DNA of 64,000 bases, from the NCBI GenBank assembly GCA_031551775.1, contig JAVBND010000017.1, forward strand, positions 1 through 64,000. Reading direction: 5' to 3'. This document shows positions 1-7,611 of the stretch, in pieces. Made by a program: the position numbers and the translations under genes. Position 1 is the stretch's first letter; every line of letters begins with the position of its first letter. The notes beneath the pieces were generated by a model. It was given only the letters and a program-made list of their open reading frames with translations. It was not told where the DNA came from and searched no databases. The stretch is from Anaerozeibacter sp031551775 (GTDB taxonomy: Bacteria > Bacillota > Clostridia > Christensenellales > Aristaeellaceae).

Positions 1-316
1 CTACCCCTACCGCCCCGGCCCGCGCCTACGCCATAGGCGCGAACGCCGCGGCCTGCCCGCCCCGTTTGGCTGGCTATAGACGGCCTTTCGGGTGCCCATG
101 ACGACCGAACCTTTGCGCCCGGGGCCCCGGCGCAAAGCCCGAAAGGGAAAAGAAAACCAACGGAATGAGGAACACCCATGCCACGCCCACCCCCGGTCTA
201 CCCACCCTGCCTCTACCTACCCGGTCTCTACCTGCCTGATGAGCGCCGGTCGGCTCCGGCGCGAAACGCCTAGCGCGTCGCGGGAAGCCCCGCCAATCGG
301 AAGGAGGCGCACACCC
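1..316. other. Region upstream of the amidoligase, no gene supported
   Basis: An open frame runs into the amidoligase from position 92, but it has no ribosome site and its low-complexity Pro/Thr/Ser/Arg-rich translation looks non-coding. All three plus frames of the first 100 bases end in stops, so the end of an upstream gene could lie here but cannot be recognised. The only clear structure is the nested inverted repeat at 84-146. Confidence 0.5.
84..146. repeat. Nested inverted repeat (two stacked 9-bp arms)
   Basis: CCTTTCGGG (84-92) is matched by CCCGAAAGG (138-146), and inside it CTTTGCGCC (111-119) is matched by GGCGCAAAG (129-137) around a GC-only loop that is nearly self-complementary. 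As RNA this would be a long stem with one 18-nt bulge on the 5' side. There is no T-run, so it is not a typical terminator. Its role is unknown. Confidence 0.6.
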
Positions 317-1036
317 ATGAAGGACCAGACCTTTGGCGTCGAAGTCGAATTCAACGCTATCTCTCGCGCCACGGCCGCACAAGTCCTCGCCGACTACTTT
401 GCCGCCCAGGTCCGCCGTCGAGGCGATACCTACGACACACATGAGGTCTGCGACCAACAAGCCCGCGTTTGGAAGGTGGTCTCGGATGCCAGCATCGACG
501 CGCCCTACGACCAACGCTGCGAACTGGTCACCCCCATTTGCCGCTGGGACGATATCCCGGTATTGCAGGAAATCATCCGCAAGCTGCGCGCCGCCGGGGC
601 GCAGGCACACCCGTCCTGCGGCATCCACGTGCATGTTGGTCGGGGCGAGCACACCGCGAAAACGCTACGGAATTTGGTCAACATGGTCAACGCCAAGGAA
701 GACCTTCTTACCCAAGCCCTGGGCATCACCGCGTTCCGCCGCGAGCACTGGTGCAAGCCGGTCGACCAGCGTTTCCTGACACAGCTCAATCAACACAAGC
801 CCCAGGACGACGACGCGCTTGCCCGGCTTTGGTACAACGAACACAGCGACTACGCGGTGGAACGCCGCAAGAACTGCCACTACGATGATAGCCGCTACCA
901 TCTTTTGAACCTACACGCGACGTTTACCAAGGGCACCATCGAATTCCGCGCCTTTGCCAGCACACTGCATGCTGGGAAAATCAAAGCCTACGTCCAACTC
1001 GTAGTCCATCTACTACAGAACGACAGGATAGAGTGA
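317..1036 (+). CDS. Putative amidoligase (Amidoligase_2 family), C-terminus replaced
   Basis: Amidoligases of the COOH-NH2 ligase fold form amide bonds on peptides or cell-wall precursors; in Firmicutes they are common on plasmids and conjugative elements. The start at 317 is chosen for an AAGGAGG site 9 bases upstream; the open frame reaches further back, to 92, without a ribosome site. Residues 6-13 (FGVEVEFN) are the family's opening strand, HVHVG lies near residue 103, and a TIEFRAFASTLHAGKIKAY block near residue 207 matches the conserved C-terminal ATP-grasp-like region. Family members usually continue well beyond this block. Here the protein stops after about a dozen more residues and its 3' end overlaps that of the convergent regulator gene, so the end of the gene is probably lost at a junction near 1015-1030. 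Substrate unknown. Confidence 0.7.
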   Translation: MKDQTFGVEVEFNAISRATAAQVLADYFAAQVRRRGDTYDTHEVCDQQARVWKVVSDASIDAPYDQRCELVTPICRWDDIPVLQEIIRKLRAAGAQAHPSCGIHVHVGRGEHTAKTLRNLVNMVNAKEDLLTQALGITAFRREHWCKPVDQRFLTQLNQHKPQDDDALARLWYNEHSDYAVERRKNCHYDDSRYHLLNLHATFTKGTIEFRAFASTLHAGKIKAYVQLVVHLLQNDRIE

Positions 1037-1435
1037 GCGAAGCCTAATCCTGGCATCGGGAGAAGTGAAGCGCCAGTTGACTGGAGCAGCGTCAGAATTA
1101 TGGCAGCTGTTCCAGGCACACAGTTCGGCGTGCAACGCCGCAAGCTGATCATCATCCAGTTCATCCAGTACAGTCTCAAGATACCTGCGGCGTGATGTCC
1201 TTCCATCGCTGTTGTCTGGAAAGAAAAACTGGTCGATGGAGATCTGGAACATAGTGGCCAGATCATAGAACACCTGCAAGCTTCGGTGCTGACCTTTGTT
1301 TTCAATGGATAGGAGGTAGCGTGGAGCGCGGTCGAGTCGTTCGCCCAGTTGTTCTCTGGTCAAGCCCGTCTTGTTTCGAGCTTCTTTGACTGCAAGTCCA
1401 AATGCTGTGCAGTCGAACCGGTTGCTATTATGCAT
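1013..1435 (-). CDS. XRE-family HTH transcriptional regulator
   Basis: Small Cro/C1-type DNA-binding protein, 140 residues. The HTH_3 domain covers about residues 8-62, with TREQLGERLDRAPRYLLSIE as the helix-turn-helix core, followed by an IDQFFFP segment and an acidic tail, as in regulators often found on Firmicutes conjugative elements. The start at 1435 has GAGGTG about 8 bases upstream; in-frame Met codons further upstream lack one. The last 25-30 residues (rich in Arg and Pro) do not resemble the family and read into the truncated end of the convergent amidoligase gene, so this C-terminus is probably altered too. The imperfect palindrome at 1492-1512 upstream is a candidate autoregulatory operator. 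Confidence 0.75.
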   Translation of the reverse strand: MHNSNRFDCTAFGLAVKEARNKTGLTREQLGERLDRAPRYLLSIENKGQHRSLQVFYDLATMFQISIDQFFFPDNSDGRTSRRRYLETVLDELDDDQLAALHAELCAWNSCHNSDAAPVNWRFTSPDARIRLRSLYPVVL

Positions 1436-1491
1436 TAGTAAATCACCTCGGTTCATTTTACAGTTCCGGTGCAAGGAAATAAACGAGTTTT

Positions 1492-1512
1492 AATATCCCA
1501 TTAGGTGATATT
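1492..1512. promoter_or_regulatory. Candidate operator upstream of the XRE regulator
   Basis: AATATC (1492-1497) and GATATT (1507-1512) form an inverted repeat, extended inward by CC/GG. It lies about 57 bases upstream of the regulator start codon, where self-regulating XRE proteins usually bind. The function is inferred from position only. Confidence 0.35.
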
Positions 1513-1677
1513 TATGTTCCTATGGTCTGTATTGAAAACCCAACGCGATAGGAAACAGTTATGATACAAACGGGAGTGCAGACAATTGAAGAAATCATGT
1601 TTGTGCCGAAACCGATCTGGTTGCCAGCCACATAGACCGCAATCGAGTCAGGGGGACGAACGGTAGCATCAGCTCGG

Positions 1678-1712
1678 CGGCGGTTTGAGGATCAAATCAA
1701 ACCGCCGTTTTT
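1678..1712 (+). terminator. Rho-independent terminator
   Basis: Perfect 11-bp arms CGGCGGTTTGA (1678-1688) and TCAAACCGCCG (1697-1707) with an 8-nt loop, followed by TTTTTGC. There is no gene directly upstream on the plus strand, so the gene it served has probably been lost. Confidence 0.8.
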
Positions 1713-1971
1713 GCTTTGAAAAAGCATAGATGTGGAGGGTGTGTTTCTTGCACCTTTTAATCGGCACGGCGGCAGAGGGAGGCCGCCGTGCTGCGCATTT
1801 ATCTGCCTGACGAGGGAGCCGACCGATGTAAACGGTCAAAAAAACCTCTGGCTCTGCGACAAGTGAAATCGGCCAGCAATGTATTTACACAGCTCATATT
1901 ATAGGATTTATAGCATCACAAACGGGGCTGTTGCACAACAGGCACGCATACAGCGGCCCAAAAGAAGAATA

Positions 1972-2012
1972 AAAAAAAGCTGGCGAATCCAAAAGGAATC
2001 GCCGACTTTTTG
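1972..2012 (+). terminator. Hairpin before the IS1182 transposase
   Basis: An A-run and AGCTGGCGAATCC are followed by a 4-nt loop, then GGAATCGCCGACTTTTT. This gives an almost complete stem flanked by A and T tracts, readable as a terminator in either direction. It ends about 15 bases before the transposase GTG. Many insertion sequences carry such a structure to block transcription entering from outside. Confidence 0.6.
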
Positions 2013-2027
2013 TCGAATATATAGTTT

Positions 2028-3617
2028 GTGAACAACATTCAACAAGAAGAGTATATCGCGGTCGCGAACGGATGTCAACAACTAAAACTGTCGATATGCT
2101 TAGGTGGAATGGAGATCAAGAAAGACGAATTCTATCGACAAGTACGCGGCCAGCTTGAAGGACTGGATTATACGCAGATGTATAAGGCGTATTCGGGAAG
2201 CATCCGAAAAACACAAGTCGAGCCAAGAATTCTGTTTGAGATCCTGGTGTGCGCATACGCATTGGGCGTATACAGCACGCGGAAAATCGAAGAGCTATGC
2301 CGCAACCACGTGCAGTTTCTGCTGATACTGGATGGCCATGAGCCGCCGGATCACACGACAATAGCGCGCTTTCGAAGCGGCAAGGCAACGGGAGAAGCGA
2401 TAAAGGACCTGTTTATCCAGTACACGAAGCAACTGGAGCAGATGGGGGAAACCGACCACGAAACGGTATACCAGGATGGGACGAAGCATGAAAGCAAAGC
2501 CAACCGGTACAGCTTCGTGTGGCGCAAAACGGTGGAACGGGAGCTTGGCAAGATCAAGGAAAAGCTGAGAAAGCATCTGCCGGACGAAGAGGGATATGTG
2601 ACGGTAAAAAAGGTGCTGGCGTATGTGGCAGCGCTTGATCAAGAGATCGCCGATGCCCAGATAGAAGGGAAGCGCGGGCGCGGCCACCACAAGCCAACCA
2701 TCGTACGTTTGCGGGATGAGGTGAAGGCGCTGGCCGAGCGGTTCATGGCCTACGAAGAGAAGAAGCGCATATTGGGCGAAGGACGGAACAGCTACGCCAA
2801 GACTGATGAGGACGCCACGTTCATGCACATGAAGGAAGACCACATGCGGGGTGGGCAGTTGAAACCGGGGTACAACGTGCAGTTCGCCGTGAACAGCGAA
2901 TACATCGTGGGGATCGGGGTATTCGCGAATCGGACGGACTATGCCACGCTGCCGGCGCTGCTGGATGCCATGTTCCTGGCGCAGGGACAGCGCTATAAAA
3001 AGGTGGTGGCGGATTCGGGATACGACAGCTTATCCAACCACCGGTATCTGGCCAAGCATGAGCAAGCGGCGTACATCAAGCCGAACAATTACGAGAGCAG
3101 CAAGACCCGGAAATACAAGGCGCAAATCGGGCGCGCGGAAAACATGGCTTACTACGAACCTGGCGACTACTTCCTGTGCAAGGCCGGGCGCATCCTGGCC
3201 CACATCGGCACCACGGAGGAAACTGCCAAGGATGGCACCAAGCGCGATGTAGCCAATTACCGCTGCGAAGACTGCTGCGATTGCCCGCACCGGGCGGCGT
3301 GCTGCAAGGCCAAGGATCCCGAAACACCCAAGGAGCTTTCCATCTGCTGGGAGCTGGCCAGATACCGTCAGGCCGCCCTTGAGCGAATCACCAGCGAAGA
3401 GGGCAAGTTGCTGCGGGTGAACCGCTCGATTCAATCCGAAGGCGCGTTTGGCCAGCTCAAACACAACCGCAATTTCAAGCGCTTCCTCACCAGCGGTACG
3501 GTAAAGGTAACCACCGAACTGTGCCTGCTGGCGCTATCCCAGGACATCCTCAAGTACATCAGCAAGTGCAACAGAAAGTGCTGCAAAACCATATTTTGCA
3601 CCCAAAGACGCTGCTGA
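2028..3617 (+). CDS. IS1182-family transposase
   Basis: DDE transposase of 529 residues, the usual length for the family. The N-terminal DUF772-type domain covers about residues 40-120 and includes PDHTTIARFRSG. The likely catalytic acids are Asp in YQDGTKHES near residue 150, Asp in VVADSGYDS near 328 and Glu in QSEGAFGQLK near 470. A cysteine cluster (CEDCCDCPHRAACC, near 410-425) is also typical. The start is GTG at 2028, just after the hairpin and with no good ribosome site, consistent with low expression. The frame is intact, so the element may be active. Confidence 0.9.
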   Translation: MNNIQQEEYIAVANGCQQLKLSICLGGMEIKKDEFYRQVRGQLEGLDYTQMYKAYSGSIRKTQVEPRILFEILVCAYALGVYSTRKIEELCRNHVQFLLILDGHEPPDHTTIARFRSGKATGEAIKDLFIQYTKQLEQMGETDHETVYQDGTKHESKANRYSFVWRKTVERELGKIKEKLRKHLPDEEGYVTVKKVLAYVAALDQEIADAQIEGKRGRGHHKPTIVRLRDEVKALAERFMAYEEKKRILGEGRNSYAKTDEDATFMHMKEDHMRGGQLKPGYNVQFAVNSEYIVGIGVFANRTDYATLPALLDAMFLAQGQRYKKVVADSGYDSLSNHRYLAKHEQAAYIKPNNYESSKTRKYKAQIGRAENMAYYEPGDYFLCKAGRILAHIGTTEETAKDGTKRDVANYRCEDCCDCPHRAACCKAKDPETPKELSICWELARYRQAALERITSEEGKLLRVNRSIQSEGAFGQLKHNRNFKRFLTSGTVKVTTELCLLALSQDILKYISKCNRKCCKTIFCTQRRC

Positions 3618-3878
3618 AATTCTGAGATTTCTGGAAATCTGGATTCACAGCGCCTAGTGAGCCATGAATCCTAGCCCGTCCAGCCGCCCAATTCGTTCCC
3701 GTAGTCCTTCTGCGAGGGTACTGTATTTCCTTTACTCTAAATTGGCCCGGAAAAATCCGCAGTACATGCTTTGGGGATCAAAAGGTGGCTGCTGCAGATT
3801 CCTTTGCTTCTGCAACAGCCCCGTGCATATAATTCGTAAAACCGCATCGCCGGGGCATTTGCTGGGCAAAATATTTCC

Positions 3879-4925
3879 ATGGATAGAATGAAGAGCAAAG
3901 AGCTCAAGTGGCTGATTCCGGTGGGGGCGGCATCTCTCGTCGTCGCTTTGTTTCCCAAGCAGGTGGCGCTGGCCGTTCAGCTTGCGCTTGGCGGCGCGGC
4001 CATCGCATTCCTGCTTCGCCCGCTCGCCCTCAGGCTTGAAAAGTTTATGAAACCGGCCACGGCGGCGATCATGAGCGTGGCGGGTACGCTTCTGCTTCTG
4101 GCGCTTGTCATGGTGCTGGCATTGCCGCCGCTCATCGGACAACTCGCCGACCTTGCCCAGCAAGTCGGCAAGTGGATCGAATGGGGAAAGCAGGCGCTTG
4201 CTCAGCTCATGGAAAAAGCCAAGGGTATGGGTTTTAAAGTGCCGGAGGATGGCGCGCTGGATTTTTCTGCCATCGCGGGCAATGCCTCCGGCATCATAAG
4301 CGGGACGGCGCTGATCGCCGGATCGGTCGCGGATTTTGTGACAAAGGCGACACTCAGCGTCATGCTGGGCGTATATTTTCTGCTTGACTGGGAAGGCTTC
4401 ACGCAGCAACTGGAACTTATGATTCCCTCGCGCGCCCGCAGGATCGTGCTGCGCATGGCGGGGGAGAGCGGGCGCGGTCTGCGCGGGTACCTTCGGGGGC
4501 AGCTCACGGTATCGGTGATCGTGGGCGTCATCGCGTCTGCGGGCTTGGCGCTGATCGGCGTCAAGAGCTTCTTGGTGCTGGGCGTGATCGTGGGCCTGAC
4601 CAACATGGTACCCTACTTTGGCCCCATCATCGGCGGAGTTCCGGCTGTGCTGGCGGCGCTTTCGCAGGACCTGATCCGCGCCCTCATGTGCGTGGCGGTG
4701 CTCTTCATCGTCCAGCAGGTTGACGGCATGCTCATCAGCCCCCGCGTGATGAGCGGGGTTACGGGCCTGCCGCCCGCTGTCGTGCTCATTTCACTGACCG
4801 TAGGAGGAAGCGGTTGGGGCATTATGGGCATGCTCCTGGCGCTGCCGGTTGTGCTGATTGTTAGAATTTGCTTCAGAGTCTGGGCAACGCGCAATGAAGT
4901 GATTGAAAAACCGCCGAACGTGTAG
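3879..4925 (+). CDS. AI-2E family transporter (YrrI-like permease)
   Basis: Integral membrane protein of 348 residues in the AI-2E/UPF0118 family, whose members include autoinducer-2 exporters and Na+/H+ antiporters. Two N-terminal membrane segments (about 10-60) are followed by a third (65-85), a soluble loop (85-150) and four or more C-terminal segments. The conserved NMVPYFGPIIGG signature is near residue 245, with a Pro-rich PRVMSG motif near 287. An in-frame TAA at 3837 limits the start to ATG 3879 or 3888; neither has a good ribosome site. In Bacillus and many Clostridia the homologue lies beside alaS and ireB. Here ireB follows directly but alaS is absent. The IS1182 insertion just upstream may have removed the native promoter. 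Confidence 0.8.
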   Translation: MDRMKSKELKWLIPVGAASLVVALFPKQVALAVQLALGGAAIAFLLRPLALRLEKFMKPATAAIMSVAGTLLLLALVMVLALPPLIGQLADLAQQVGKWIEWGKQALAQLMEKAKGMGFKVPEDGALDFSAIAGNASGIISGTALIAGSVADFVTKATLSVMLGVYFLLDWEGFTQQLELMIPSRARRIVLRMAGESGRGLRGYLRGQLTVSVIVGVIASAGLALIGVKSFLVLGVIVGLTNMVPYFGPIIGGVPAVLAALSQDLIRALMCVAVLFIVQQVDGMLISPRVMSGVTGLPPAVVLISLTVGGSGWGIMGMLLALPVVLIVRICFRVWATRNEVIEKPPNV

Positions 4926-4931
4926 TATAAT
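4903..4931 (+). promoter_or_regulatory. Sigma-A promoter for ireB-ruvX-DUF1292
   Basis: TTGAAA (4903-4908) and TATAAT (4926-4931) are separated by 17 bases. The promoter overlaps the end of the upstream permease gene and lies about 40 bases before ireB. Confidence 0.75.
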
Positions 4932-4971
4932 AAACTGAGGACATCATTTTGTCCGTGGAAGGCGGTGCGTT

Positions 4972-5238
4972 ATGAGTAGCAGATTTGGCGAGACGAGCAA
5001 GTTCTCTTTCCCTTCGGAGTCAGGTGAGCCGGCCGAGGAAATCATCCTGTCGGTTTACCAGGCGCTCAAAGCCAAGGGACATGACCCGATCCTGCAGATC
5101 GTGGGCTACATCATATCGGGCGATCCGACCTATATCACCAGCTACAACAACGCCCGGTCGCTGATCAGGCGGCTTGAGCGTGACGAGATACTGGAGGAAT
5201 TGGTTCGCTTTTACGTTGAGGAGCACGAGAAGAAGTGA
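4972..5238 (+). CDS. ireB: IreB family regulatory phosphoprotein (DUF965/YrzL)
   Basis: Protein of 88 residues, the normal family length. In Enterococcus IreB is a substrate of the PASTA-domain Ser/Thr kinase IreK and acts in cephalosporin tolerance. The conserved core LQIVGYIISGDPTYITSYNN (about residues 41-60) and the following ARSLIRRLERDEILEELVR are diagnostic. The N-terminal Thr/Ser stretch is where the family is phosphorylated. A purine-rich ribosome site (GGAAGG) precedes the ATG. Its TGA overlaps the GTG of ruvX, so the two are translationally coupled. Confidence 0.93.
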   Translation: MSSRFGETSKFSFPSESGEPAEEIILSVYQALKAKGHDPILQIVGYIISGDPTYITSYNNARSLIRRLERDEILEELVRFYVEEHEKK

Positions 5239-5651
5239 AGCGCGTGCTGTGCCTTGACGTAGGCGAGAAGCGCATCGGTGTCGCGGTGTCCGATCCCATG
5301 GGATGGACCGCGCAGGGCGTCGAGACCATCTTTACCAAGGGTGCGGAGAAAGACCGGGCGCGCGTGATGGAACTCGCGAGCGGGTACGGGACCGATCGAG
5401 TGGTGGTGGGGCTTCCGCGCTCAATGGACGGGAGCGAGGGATTCCAGGCGGCGCGCGTGCGTGAATTTGCGGGCGGGCTTACCGGACTTAAGATCCGGTG
5501 GCAGGACGAACGGTTGACCAGCGCATCGGCCGCGCGCACCTTGATTGAGGGCAACGTCAGGCGCGACAAGCGCAAGCTGGTAATTGATAAATTGGCCGCC
5601 ACCTACATCCTGCAAGCGTTTTTGGACGCGGGCGGCTGGCCAGAAGAATAG
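5235..5651 (+). CDS. ruvX: Holliday junction resolvase-like / pre-16S rRNA nuclease RuvX (YqgF)
   Basis: RNase H-fold protein of 138 residues, needed for maturation of the 16S rRNA 5' end in E. coli and once proposed as an alternative Holliday junction resolvase. LDVGEKRIGVAVSDP (residues 6-20) carries the first catalytic Asp. GLPRSMDGS lies near 57, DERLTSASA near 93 and IDKLAATYILQ near 117; the Glu and last Asp complete the active site. It starts with GTG inside a GTGA overlap with ireB. The next gene (DUF1292) starts 16 bases after its stop, forming the conserved Firmicutes ireB-ruvX-DUF1292 string. Confidence 0.93.
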   Translation: MKRVLCLDVGEKRIGVAVSDPMGWTAQGVETIFTKGAEKDRARVMELASGYGTDRVVVGLPRSMDGSEGFQAARVREFAGGLTGLKIRWQDERLTSASAARTLIEGNVRRDKRKLVIDKLAATYILQAFLDAGGWPEE

Positions 5652-5667
5652 TTGGAGGAAATTGGTC

Positions 5668-5976
5668 ATGGAAGAGGGTTTCATGGAAGGCAACGCGATC
5701 GTGGAGTTGATCGACGAGGACGGCAAGACTGTGCGCTTTGAGCACGTATACACGGTGCCCTTTGAAGGCGATGAATACGTGCTGCTTTCGCCCATCGACG
5801 ACGTGGACGGCATTGGCGAGGACGAGGTCATGATCATGCGCATCGAGCCGGGCGACGAGGACGACGCTTATGTCGGCATTGAGGATGAGGAGCTTCTTGA
5901 GAAGATTTTCGAGAAGTACCTTGAACTTGCCGAAGCCGACGACGAAGCGGACGAAGCTTTCGAAGACGAAGAATAA
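5668..5976 (+). CDS. DUF1292 domain-containing protein (YrzB-like)
   Basis: Acidic protein of 102 residues. DUF1292 covers about residues 10-75 (IVELIDEDGKTVRFEHVYTV, then YVLLSPIDD and EVMIMRIEPG). The tail is an acidic run of Asp, Glu and Ala. The start at 5668 is preceded by GGAGGAAATTGGTC; the upstream extension of the frame overlaps ruvX and is unlikely. The function is unknown, but the position after ireB-ruvX is conserved widely in Firmicutes. A terminator follows. Confidence 0.9.
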   Translation: MEEGFMEGNAIVELIDEDGKTVRFEHVYTVPFEGDEYVLLSPIDDVDGIGEDEVMIMRIEPGDEDDAYVGIEDEELLEKIFEKYLELAEADDEADEAFEDEE

Positions 5977-5997
5977 GCCGTTGTTGCGGCATTGAGA

Positions 5998-6020
5998 GGG
6001 GCGCGCGGCGCTCCTTTTTT
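5998..6020 (+). terminator. Terminator of the ireB-ruvX-DUF1292 operon
   Basis: GGGGCGC (5998-6004) pairs with GCGCTCC (6008-6014), one G-U pair, 3-nt loop, followed by six T residues. It ends only 14 bases before the next gene's ATG, so some read-through may feed that gene. Confidence 0.75.
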
Positions 6021-6034
6021 GTGGAGGAAACCTC

Positions 6035-6868
6035 ATGAAAAACAAAGTGGTGCTGGTCTTGATCGACGCGCTGGGCTATGACGAGGCTGTGAAGCGGGGC
6101 GGATACCTTGAGGCGCTGGTCGAGCATGGCCGTGCGGCCAAGTATCGCGTGACGGGAGAATTGCCCGCCCTGTCAAGGCCCATGTATGAAACCATGATGA
6201 CCGGATTGCCCCCGGTTGAACACGGCGTCACATCCAACCGGATCGTGCGCAGGAGCGCGTTTGGCAACCTGTTTTCGATTACGCGCGCGGCGGGGCTGAG
6301 CAATGCGGCCGCGGCGTACGGTTGGGTGCTGGAGCTTTACGGCACGGGCCGCGCGTTTGACCCCGTGCACGACGTCTACCACCTGGACGGCGCGGGCGAC
6401 ATCGCGCACGGCATCTTCTACATCCAGGACGAGTATCCCTGCGAGCGGCTTTTTGCCGACGCGGAATACCTGCGCGCGCGCTATGATCCGGATTTTCTCC
6501 TCGCGCATCCGATGGACGTGGACTTGGCCGGGCATAGGAAGGGCGCGGGATCGTTTGAGTACGGGATGGCGGCATCGCGCGTAATGGACCAGTTGGCCAC
6601 GCTCATCCCGGATTGGACACAGGCCGGGTACGACGTGATCGTGACCGCCGACCATGGCATGGATCATCTCGGCTTGCATGAGGGGAATGAGGAGATTCAG
6701 CGCCGAGTGCCGCTTTATATCGTGTCCGGGAAGGTGACGCCGGGCGATTACAGCGAAGAGACGCTCACGAGCACCGTTACCGCCCCGCTTGTGCTTGCGC
6801 TCCTGGGCATTGAAAGGGCCGATGGCATGCGCGCGGCGGGCTCAATCCACGGACTCGCCACAAAATAA
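6035..6868 (+). CDS. Alkaline phosphatase superfamily / nucleotide pyrophosphatase-type phosphodiesterase
   Basis: Predicted cytosolic metal-dependent phosphohydrolase of 277 residues (PF01663-like). VLVLIDALGYD (5-15) supplies the first metal Asp, SRPMYETMMTGLPP (47-60) the region of the Thr/Ser nucleophile, AHPMDVDLAGH (about 156-166) the middle metal Asp/His, and TADHGMDHLG (about 204-213) the last Asp-His pair. No signal peptide is present. A strong ribosome site (GTGGAGGAAACCTC) precedes the ATG. Family members cleave phosphodiesters, pyrophosphates or sulfate esters; the substrate cannot be told from sequence. It ends at a bidirectional terminator shared with ktrA. Confidence 0.75.
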   Translation: MKNKVVLVLIDALGYDEAVKRGGYLEALVEHGRAAKYRVTGELPALSRPMYETMMTGLPPVEHGVTSNRIVRRSAFGNLFSITRAAGLSNAAAAYGWVLELYGTGRAFDPVHDVYHLDGAGDIAHGIFYIQDEYPCERLFADAEYLRARYDPDFLLAHPMDVDLAGHRKGAGSFEYGMAASRVMDQLATLIPDWTQAGYDVIVTADHGMDHLGLHEGNEEIQRRVPLYIVSGKVTPGDYSEETLTSTVTAPLVLALLGIERADGMRAAGSIHGLATK

Positions 6869-6878
6869 TGTCCCAACG

Positions 6879-6914
6879 AAAACGCCCCTGCCCGCAAATG
6901 GACAGGGGCGTTTT
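6879..6914. terminator. Bidirectional terminator between phosphodiesterase gene and ktrA
   Basis: GAAAACGCCCCTG and CAGGGGCGTTTT form a stem with a 12-nt loop. The A-run before and T-run after allow it to work on both strands, as expected between converging genes. Confidence 0.85.
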
Positions 6915-6920
6915 GTTCTT

Positions 6921-7592
6921 TCAGTCCTCGAGGAAAGCCTCAAAGCGCTGGACGTTTTCGTGCTTTCCGACGACCACCGCGATGTCACCGTCGTGGAGCA
7001 TCAGGCCGGGCTGGATTTCAGTGATGATCTCGCCGCCGCTCATGACCGCGATGATGTTGAGCGCGTAGCGCCCGCGCAGGTTGAGCGAGGCGACCGTGCT
7101 TTTGTCGAGCTTTTTTGTAAGCTGAATCTCGGTAATTTCGACGTTTCCGTTCAGCGAAATATACTCCATGATGTGGGGCATGCTGAGCCGTTTTGCGATG
7201 CGCACCGCCATATCGCGTTCGGGATAGATGACCTCCGCGCCGAGCTTCTCAAGCACCATGCCGTGTTCGGGGCTGATGGCCTTGGCCAGCACGTGCGCAA
7301 TGCCCATCTGGATGACGGTCAGCGTGGTCAGTATGGAGGTATCGACCGCTTCGCCGATGCACACGATCACCGTGTCGCAGTTCCTGATGCCCGCTTCCTG
7401 AAGCGTGTCATGGTTGAGCGTGCCGACGGTAAACGCGTTGTCGGTAAATTGCGCGGCATGCTTGATCTTTTCTTCGTTGTTGTCGATGACCAGCAGGTCC
7501 TTTCCGAGCTCCGCCAGCGTCTGGGTGAGCGCCAAGCCGAACCGGCCCAGACCGATGATGCCGTACAGCTCGTCGCCTTTTTTCTTAGCCAT
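6921..7592 (-). CDS. ktrA: Potassium uptake regulatory subunit KtrA (TrkA/RCK family)
   Basis: Cytosolic gating ring subunit of the Ktr potassium uptake system, 223 residues. RCK_N covers about residues 7-125 with the nucleotide-binding GLGRFGLAL loop (13-21) and the acidic VIDNNEEK strand end near 36-43. RCK_C covers about 140-220. In Gram-positives RCK_C commonly binds c-di-AMP and RCK_N binds ATP/ADP. The start at 7592 is taken because GGAGGAGACAAAATC precedes it; an upstream in-frame Met overlaps the ktrB end. It lies 19 bases after the ktrB stop in the same transcript. Confidence 0.88.
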   Translation of the reverse strand: MAKKKGDELYGIIGLGRFGLALTQTLAELGKDLLVIDNNEEKIKHAAQFTDNAFTVGTLNHDTLQEAGIRNCDTVIVCIGEAVDTSILTTLTVIQMGIAHVLAKAISPEHGMVLEKLGAEVIYPERDMAVRIAKRLSMPHIMEYISLNGNVEITEIQLTKKLDKSTVASLNLRGRYALNIIAVMSGGEIITEIQPGLMLHDGDIAVVVGKHENVQRFEAFLED

Positions 7593-7611
7593 GATTTTGT
7601 CTCCTCCCAAT

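Larger units (their letters stand above)
1436..1922. other. Intergenic region between XRE regulator and IS1182 element
   Basis: No coding sequence is supported. The region holds the candidate operator, a good terminator (1678-1712) and a second GC-rich hairpin (1763-1792: arms GGCACGGCGGC and GCCGCCGTGCT, one G-U pair, 8-nt loop, no T-run). The stretch 1800-1922 is featureless to the eye. Confidence 0.5.
1924..3822 (+). mobile_element. Complete IS1182-family insertion sequence
   Basis: About 1.9 kb. GGGGCTGTTGCA (1924-1935) is repeated inverted as TGCAACAGCCCC (3811-3822); these ends are typical of the IS1182 family. A single transposase gene fills most of the element and an internal hairpin precedes it. 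No convincing target duplication is visible in the flanks (AAAC on the left, GTGC on the right). The right end lies 57 bp before the start of the AI-2E-family gene, so the insertion probably separated that gene from its native upstream DNA. Confidence 0.9.

Noticed and set aside
92..316. N-terminal extension of the amidoligase to position 92
   Set aside because: No ribosome site, low-complexity translation, and a strong AAGGAGG before ATG 317.
1924..3822. Target-site duplication of the IS1182 element
   Set aside because: The flanks AAAC and GTGC do not match at any sensible end placement.
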